Shown here in pieces: positions 55,808 to 60,000 of a stretch of DNA of 60,000 nt. The stretch is from contig NC_088313.1 in NCBI RefSeq assembly GCF_910592395.1, positions 13,534,437 through 13,594,436 on the forward strand. Direction: 5' to 3'. Source of the DNA: Lineus longissimus (taxonomy: Eukaryota > Nemertea > Pilidiophora > Heteronemertea > Lineidae). Within the stretch, counting starts at the first letter, position 1, and the number at the start of each line of letters is the position of its first letter. The notes below the pieces were generated by a model. It had not been told where the DNA came from. It did no database searches and saw only the letters and a program-made list of their open reading frames with translations. The position numbers and the translations under genes are program-made.

Positions 55808-56507
55808 AGCTAGGCCGTTTTCAAGCATTGTCAAAAATACATAATTGGCTGGTTTCCTCTCTTGGCATTTGCTGTGGTTGGAGTAGGGCGCCGTAACCAT
55901 GGCAACCATCTTATTATGCATGCAAGCATACCCGCGGTTCAAACTTGCGTCGGCGGTGTAGAGTTTCGAATCACCATGGAGTGTTTTTCTATGTCATATT
56001 TATATTCAGAAGCAATGGAGGTGATGAACTTCTGCCTGGCGGTGAAATGGGGCAGCTAGTTAAGATAATGTTCAACAATTTTTGTTCCGAGTCCATGCTC
56101 TTCATATCCTTTCTGAAAGAACACTTCAAATTGCCAACTGCCATTTTTCTTATCCTGATACGCATGTAGATGAATCTCTTACTCATGCGCATGCGCAACC
56201 GGATACAAAATGCGGAACTATTATTGATGCAGTTCGTGCGGCTTGATATCCTCAATAGGTATTGATCATTCTTTGATAGGAATGAGTGTTTTTACTACCT
56301 GTTGAAAGAGGACTAACGCCAAGGCATTATTCGAACGTTGATCTTGCCCCATGCCGAATTACCGGCAGTGAATGTCAATCCTAAAGTCTCCTACTTTTAC
56401 CGCCAACCCAATAGGGTGTGAAATCTGTCAGACACACTCATAAACGGGTGGCCAATGAATTTGTTCGACACACAAAGTGATTGAACGACGGCCTGAATTG
56501 ATATTGC

Positions 56508-56890
56508 CAACCTCGCATTATCATCTGGTTACCTTTCTTCTATTATAACACGCATAGTGCATTTGTGTCAGGCCAGCATCCCTGGAACCGTTAACACGTC
56601 CTGGTCTTCCACTACGACGGCTTTCAGTGCGTGTCTTGTGCAACAACCTAGAGTTTAATGCTAGTGTTGTCGCGACATGGACGTGTGGGAAAGGAAGGTA
56701 ATGCATTGAGCCTACCAATAATGAAGTAACAGCCGTTCTGACGGCCGATCGGGGGGGGGGGAGTTTATCGGCGGTGAAGGATTGGAAATGCGCACAACCA
56801 CGGTAGATCGGCATGATCATGACCTGATGGCTAGATCTCATTGAAAGAAAAACGGAAGAGAATTTCCGTATGGCAGAATATCTTTATTGA
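56508..56890. other. Single-copy spacer after the duplication
   Basis: No gene supported. Contains a G-run (56751-56761) and a partial match to the GCCGA-TTATCGGCGGTGAA dispersed repeat (56763-56815). Confidence 0.5.
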
Positions 56891-57083
56891 AGGGGTACAC
56901 CGTTCGTAATTACTTGTGGTCCAGTTAAATAGAAATCCACTAATACACAATGCTGTCGTGCAGTTATCATGAATACGAATTTGTTTAAACATTTGTATAT
57001 CAGTCTAAACAACGGTAATGTTGAAATTGGACATTTTTAAATTCAATTTCAAATTCAAAAATTTTTACGAACGGTGTAGGCCT
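56891..57083. mobile_element. 193-bp MITE at a TTAA-like site
   Basis: Imperfect inverted termini AGGGGTACACCGTTCGTAA (56891-56909) and TTACGAACGGTGTAGGCCT (57065-57083). Flanks TTGA (left) and TTAA (right) suggest a TTAA target duplication with one change, as for piggyBac- or Kolobok-type elements. Non-coding. Confidence 0.75.
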
Positions 57084-57333
57084 TTAACAAAGAAACGTTG
57101 CAAGCCCTGGGCCTTTATAAATCAGTGACACCCAACGACCGGGCAAGGATCAGCCAATTCTATTAAAGATCCGACCCGATCCAATGATAGCTAGAACGGT
57201 GTGTTAGAAAGAAATAAGCCGCCATATGCCAACTGCGTAATATTTAAAAAATAAAGATGTTTCGTTTTTGTTCCGTGTCAATAATGACATTACCTTCGAG
57301 TTCGTGACATGTCGCCGAGATTAGTTATCTTAC

Positions 57334-57472
57334 CACTTTCGATGACATTTTTCGTTACCAAAATGTCGCAGCGATATTTACTGGTCAAATACAACACAGT
57401 TTTTCTTGTTGATGAAATTGATTCGAGTTTAAATTGTTTTCGTGTTGCATCGCTGACTGCTGCCGCCGCCAT
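57334..57472 (-). CDS. Candidate first coding exon
   Basis: ATG at 57470-57472, with an in-frame TGA 12 nt upstream, opens MAAAAVSDATRKQF, followed by SISSTRKTVLYLTSKYRCD and ending with a consensus donor GTAAGA (from 57333). 46 codons plus one base. A GC-rich start inside AT-rich surroundings and an alanine run are typical of first exons. No domain recognised and no following exon found, so this is tentative. It is on the same strand as the kinase gene and begins about 540 bp past that gene's stop. Confidence 0.35.
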
Positions 57473-57505
57473 GAATTGAGCTCCTCATTGTTTTGTTCAG
57501 TTGAG

Positions 57506-57612
57506 GAGGTTTTCTTCATTGATAATATTGATAATGGTATAAGATGATGGGATAAGAGGGCCGGTGGATCTAGGAACTGGGAGAAGAGGGAGCGTGCACT
57601 GCATTTCTCATC
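57506..57612. repeat. Fragment of the 37367-40829 array unit
   Basis: Matches 38180-38285 (shared GGTATAAGATGATGG, GAGGGAGCGTGCACTGCATT). Shows that the array unit is dispersed, not confined to the array. Confidence 0.8.
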
Positions 57613-57867
57613 AAACTCATTGCGTTACTTGAAGAATTATCTGGTGAATCTGGTATAGCTAGTTGAATTGTTCAGACCATGGATCTAAAGCACAGTTCAA
57701 CAAATCTGGTTTCAGTATTCAAAACGATTTTGATGATAATTTTGAATACTCTGGTGGAGTGGAACGTGAAACATGAATGAAGCTGTCCTTTTCATACTGT
57801 TATTCCCCACAACTGTCTGGATCCTAACCCCGTAACAGGTGTCTCCTCTTAGTTCCCAAACGTGATA

Positions 57868-57873
57868 TTTATT
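57868..57873 (-). terminator. Polyadenylation signal of the kinase gene
   Basis: AATAAA on the minus strand, 140 nt past the kinase stop codon, inside a GTGATA...TATCAC hairpin. Likely 3' end of the transcript. Confidence 0.5.
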
Positions 57874-58012
57874 TTTTGTATCACTGATGTCCGATTTTTA
57901 CACACTCATACGCAGTGGTTGAAAGAGATGTTCGAGATGTAACAAGTGACGTGAGGAAAGTCTTTCGTTTGACCTTAGCCACTGACTTAGGAGTGTATCA
58001 GTCTCTATCTCG

Positions 58013-58166
58013 TCACATGGTCCTCGTTTCCCTCTGTCCAGCTTCAGTTTCATCTTGCTGAGGATCATAGAGCACATAGACCTCTGATGTTTTGTCACTT
58101 ATTTCGTTCTTGAGAATCTCCTTGATTTCTATCTCAAGACGTTCAAATGTTGGCCTTTCACCCCTA
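58013..58166 (-). CDS. Syk/ZAP-70-like pseudokinase, last coding exon
   Basis: Acceptor TTTGTTTGCAG ends at 58167. The exon completes the serine codon left by the preceding exon and reads SRGERPTFERLEIEIKEIL, placing six residues between CW and RP, as in tyrosine kinases. A short tail follows, with two tyrosines in EVYVLYDPQ, possible phosphotyrosine sites, and a TGA stop at 58013-58015. The tail is charged (DETEAGQRETRTM) and resembles nothing I know. Confidence 0.82.
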
Positions 58167-58745
58167 CTGCAAACAAAGAAAGGCACAATTTGAATTAATA
58201 TGTTCGATTGCTGGGACAGCATTACAACCTTAACGTCCGTCTGGTGGCAGCACCACTGAGGCAAAGACGAAACTTTCCTGTCTTCATGCGTGATTTGCGC
58301 AACTACTTTAGTCTGGAGGCGTCTGCGGAACTTTACCATTTCGTCATTAGAGACATGCATGGTATGATTCAAGTGCGACTGGACTTCTTTTCTTTACTAG
58401 AAAATAATGATAAGTGCACACACCAAAAATAAATGGTGCGACCTTTAGTTTCTCTGATACCCGATTATAATGTGTGTGCGCTTACCAAAAGTATATGTTT
58501 GTTGCTTTTCTTCTGCGCTTTTTCTGCTCACAAGAGATTTTCTCTGAAAGCGCTTCACAGTGTAGTTTCCACAGAGGGTTTCTGATCATGAAGTGGCAAG
58601 GATCTGGCAAAGACAGCTCTACAGTGTGGTTTCACCTATATACCTTGCGGACTAGTAGACTCATGATGTCATAGGCATAGCCCGTCAGTCCTGATATCCC
58701 ACGCACATAGTACGAATCTCGACGGGTCCTTTCATAGCCACTTAC

Positions 58746-58858
58746 CTGGCGGCCCAACACAGTCGCATGACGTCGTAGGCTGGTTTAGGACACCGGTCGG
58801 GCCGATAGAGTCTCTCCCCGATATCTAACATGGTAAGGATCTCGGGCCCTTTCATATT
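58746..58858 (-). CDS. Syk/ZAP-70-like pseudokinase, C-lobe exon
   Basis: 113 bp between a TCATTTGAG acceptor (ends 58859) and GTAAGT donor. Reads NMKGPEILTMLDIGERLYRP, then CPKPAYDVMRLCWAA, the alpha-F to alpha-H part of a tyrosine kinase C-lobe. MKGPE followed by a GER/GKR segment and CP--C/YxLMxxCW is close to the Syk family. It joins the preceding exon in phase 0 and the following one with two bases left over. Confidence 0.88.
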
Positions 58859-59189
58859 CTCAAATGAAAAAAAATCTCGTTTGAGTTCATTGTCAACTCG
58901 GACAGGAACCGACACGAACCTCAGGTTAGCAGAAGTTGAGATGAAAAATTGGGAAATCTTCTATATTTTTTAAGAGCCAGAACCAGTGATGTTTGTCGCA
59001 AGTTCGGGGTAATCTTGGTCATAACCTAAACTACATACATTTCCGCGTTCTTATCACGTAACAGCTATACATGTACATGATGAAATTGGACGACATACAG
59101 CAGAGCCGAAGTTATAGGAGTGCTTGCCCCCCTCCCCTTGGAAAAGGTGTCTCCAATCGAGCTCGTCCCTAAACCTATTCCCTGCTTAC

Positions 59190-59330
59190 CTTATAAGGCT
59201 TAATACCATAGCTGAAAACTTCCCACATGACGACCCCATAACTCCATACGTCGCACTTTGCATCAAACTCAAACTTGTAAACAGATTCTGGAGGGTACCA
59301 CTTCAGCGGGTACCGACGAGTCGCTTTCTC
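59190..59330 (-). CDS. Syk/ZAP-70-like pseudokinase, P+1 loop exon
   Basis: 141 bp (47 codons). Acceptor TTTTTTTAATTCTAG ends at 59331, donor GTAAGC starts at 59189. Reads EKATRRYPLKWYPPESVYKF, then CDVWSYGVVMWEVFSYGIKPYK. PLKWYxPE is the substrate-binding P+1 loop and APE-equivalent (PPE here); DVWSYGVxMWExFSYGxKPYK is characteristic of Syk/ZAP-70. The C-lobe therefore looks structurally conserved. Confidence 0.88.
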
Positions 59331-59547
59331 CTAGAATTAAAAAAAACCAACAATCAAACAAGTTGGCTGGTGTAAAATTGGTCCTTCGTAATTTCAGAGG
59401 TGTAGGCACTTTCTTTCTTTACAAGTTGCCACATTGAAATTACGACGGCACTTCTTCGAGTTTGCGGCATAGTAAGGATCAGTGATCTGGACGAAAGACC
59501 CATGCATGCTTGGAGAAGTCGTCCTCCCATCCTCTTGAAACACTAAC

Positions 59548-59737
59548 CGTAAAGAAATTCTCCTGGTTGTCAAGACGTTTGGCCAACCCGAACGAGCCAA
59601 TTCTCGCGTGCCGGGGTGTATCCAGATAGATGGTCCGGGCGGTGAGGCAGCGATGGATGATGTGGAGGCTCTCGAGGTACTTCATGCCCTCGGTCACTTG
59701 GTGGAGGAGCTCGTAGAGGTCGATCAGCGGGGTCAAA
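59548..59737 (-). CDS. Syk/ZAP-70-like pseudokinase, catalytic-loop exon
   Basis: 190 bp: acceptor TTCCTTCACCAG ends at 59738, donor GTTAGT starts at 59547. Reads LTPLIDLYELLHQVTEGMKY, then LESLHIIHRCLTARTIYL, then ARIGSFGLAKRL and ENFFT. ELLHQVxxGMKYLE is almost diagnostic of Syk-family kinases. Three catalytic features are changed: HRD is HRC (59647-59655), DFG is SFG (59587-59595), and the paired activation-loop tyrosines are FF (59551-59556). RxLxAR and xFGLxK are kept, so the fold is plausible but phosphotransfer is not expected. Upstream exons (N-lobe, SH2 domains) lie beyond the window or are not identifiable. Confidence 0.88.
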
Positions 59738-60000
59738 CTGGTGAAGGAATTACACAGGGATCGTGAGTCTAGTTTCAAATCATTTCAATTACTGCCCTTA
59801 TAACTGAAGATATAAGTATTTTTGTTAGCCCTTCAAATGATCCGTCTATAAAATTGTTGTCTGGCTTTCTGAGCATGCCCCCTCCTTCGAACTTACCAAA
59901 GGATTGGAGAAGGCCAAAACTGCTTTAAAAGTAGTTAGTGTCCCGCTGTGGAATCAAAAGGGCAACTTCAGAGTGCTTTCACTTACGGGTGAGACTTGAG
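59738..60000 (-). other. Intron, with possible exon end at window edge
   Basis: No certain exon. CTCAAGTCTCACCC followed by GTAAGT at 59980-60000 may be the 3' end of the next upstream exon. A TCCACAG/GTAAGT-bounded 49-bp segment (about 59897-59945) has its only open frame in the wrong phase for the catalytic-loop exon. Confidence 0.35.

Larger units (their letters stand above)
41297..56507. repeat. Large duplication, copy 2
   Basis: Uninterrupted counterpart of copy 1 (15.2 kb). Provides empty sites for the 2.5-kb, 17.1-kb and 2.5-kb copy-1-specific blocks, near 43832, 43920 and 45490. Ends at 56507. Confidence 0.95.

Noticed and set aside
59897-59945. 49-bp internal exon of the kinase gene
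   Set aside because: Splice signals are good, but the only open frame ends in the wrong phase for the next exon and has no kinase similarity.

Overview
The window is eukaryotic, from an animal genome. It has no operons or long contiguous genes. It has short exons with GT-AG junctions, many retroelements and DNA transposons, tRNA-derived SINE-like repeats and a satellite. A von Willebrand C-like exon and the 3' end of a Syk/ZAP-70-type kinase gene point to a metazoan. The repeat mix (YR retrotransposons, long LINE remnants, ACATGTAC-rich stretches) suits a marine invertebrate such as a cephalochordate, hemichordate or mollusc, but I cannot name the species.

The layout is dominated by one large duplication. 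Copy 1 occupies 1-37366 and may start left of the window; copy 2 occupies about 41297-56507. Matching blocks are 1-2536 with 41297-43832, 5048-5119 plus 22250-23829 with 43833-45490, and 26372-37366 with 45501-56507. Copy 1 is longer because it carries three blocks absent from copy 2: 2537-5047 (G-rich hairpin repeats), 5119-22243 (a nest of transposons) and 23830-26371 (a satellite of about 300 bp monomers). The shared part carries a VWC-like exon, a short tandem repeat, a Tc1/mariner remnant, an unrecognised 353-codon ORF, a lysine-coding minisatellite and a fossil LINE with ORF1 and endonuclease-RT.

The nest in copy 1 is three layers deep. The outer layer is a minus-strand tyrosine-recombinase retroelement (5119-22243) with split direct repeats of the Ngaro/PAT type: gag with a CCHC knuckle, RT, RNase H and recombinase. 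Its RT/RNase H region is broken at 12612-17942 by a complete but mutated DIRS-type element, also on the minus strand. Its RNase H is broken again at 8582-12385 by a DNA transposon that has long terminal inverted repeats and a 3-bp target duplication. This transposon encodes a transposase-like protein followed, after one stop codon, by a FEN1/XPG-like nuclease. Removing either insertion brings the outer reading frame back into register.

Between the copies (37366-40829) lies a tandem array of about 1.1 kb units with tRNA-derived promoter boxes; one unit carries a 204-bp MITE flanked by CCGG. After copy 2 (56508-60000) the sequence is single copy: a MITE at a TTAA-like site, a candidate first coding exon, and four minus-strand exons of the kinase gene. 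The kinase exons fit in phase but lack the usual HRD aspartate, the DFG aspartate and the activation-loop tyrosines, so the product looks like a pseudokinase.

The two duplicate copies differ by about 0.3-0.4% over most of their length, but by about 3% in the 620 bp right of the nested insertion. This suggests gene conversion, or two haplotypes placed in tandem by the assembly.
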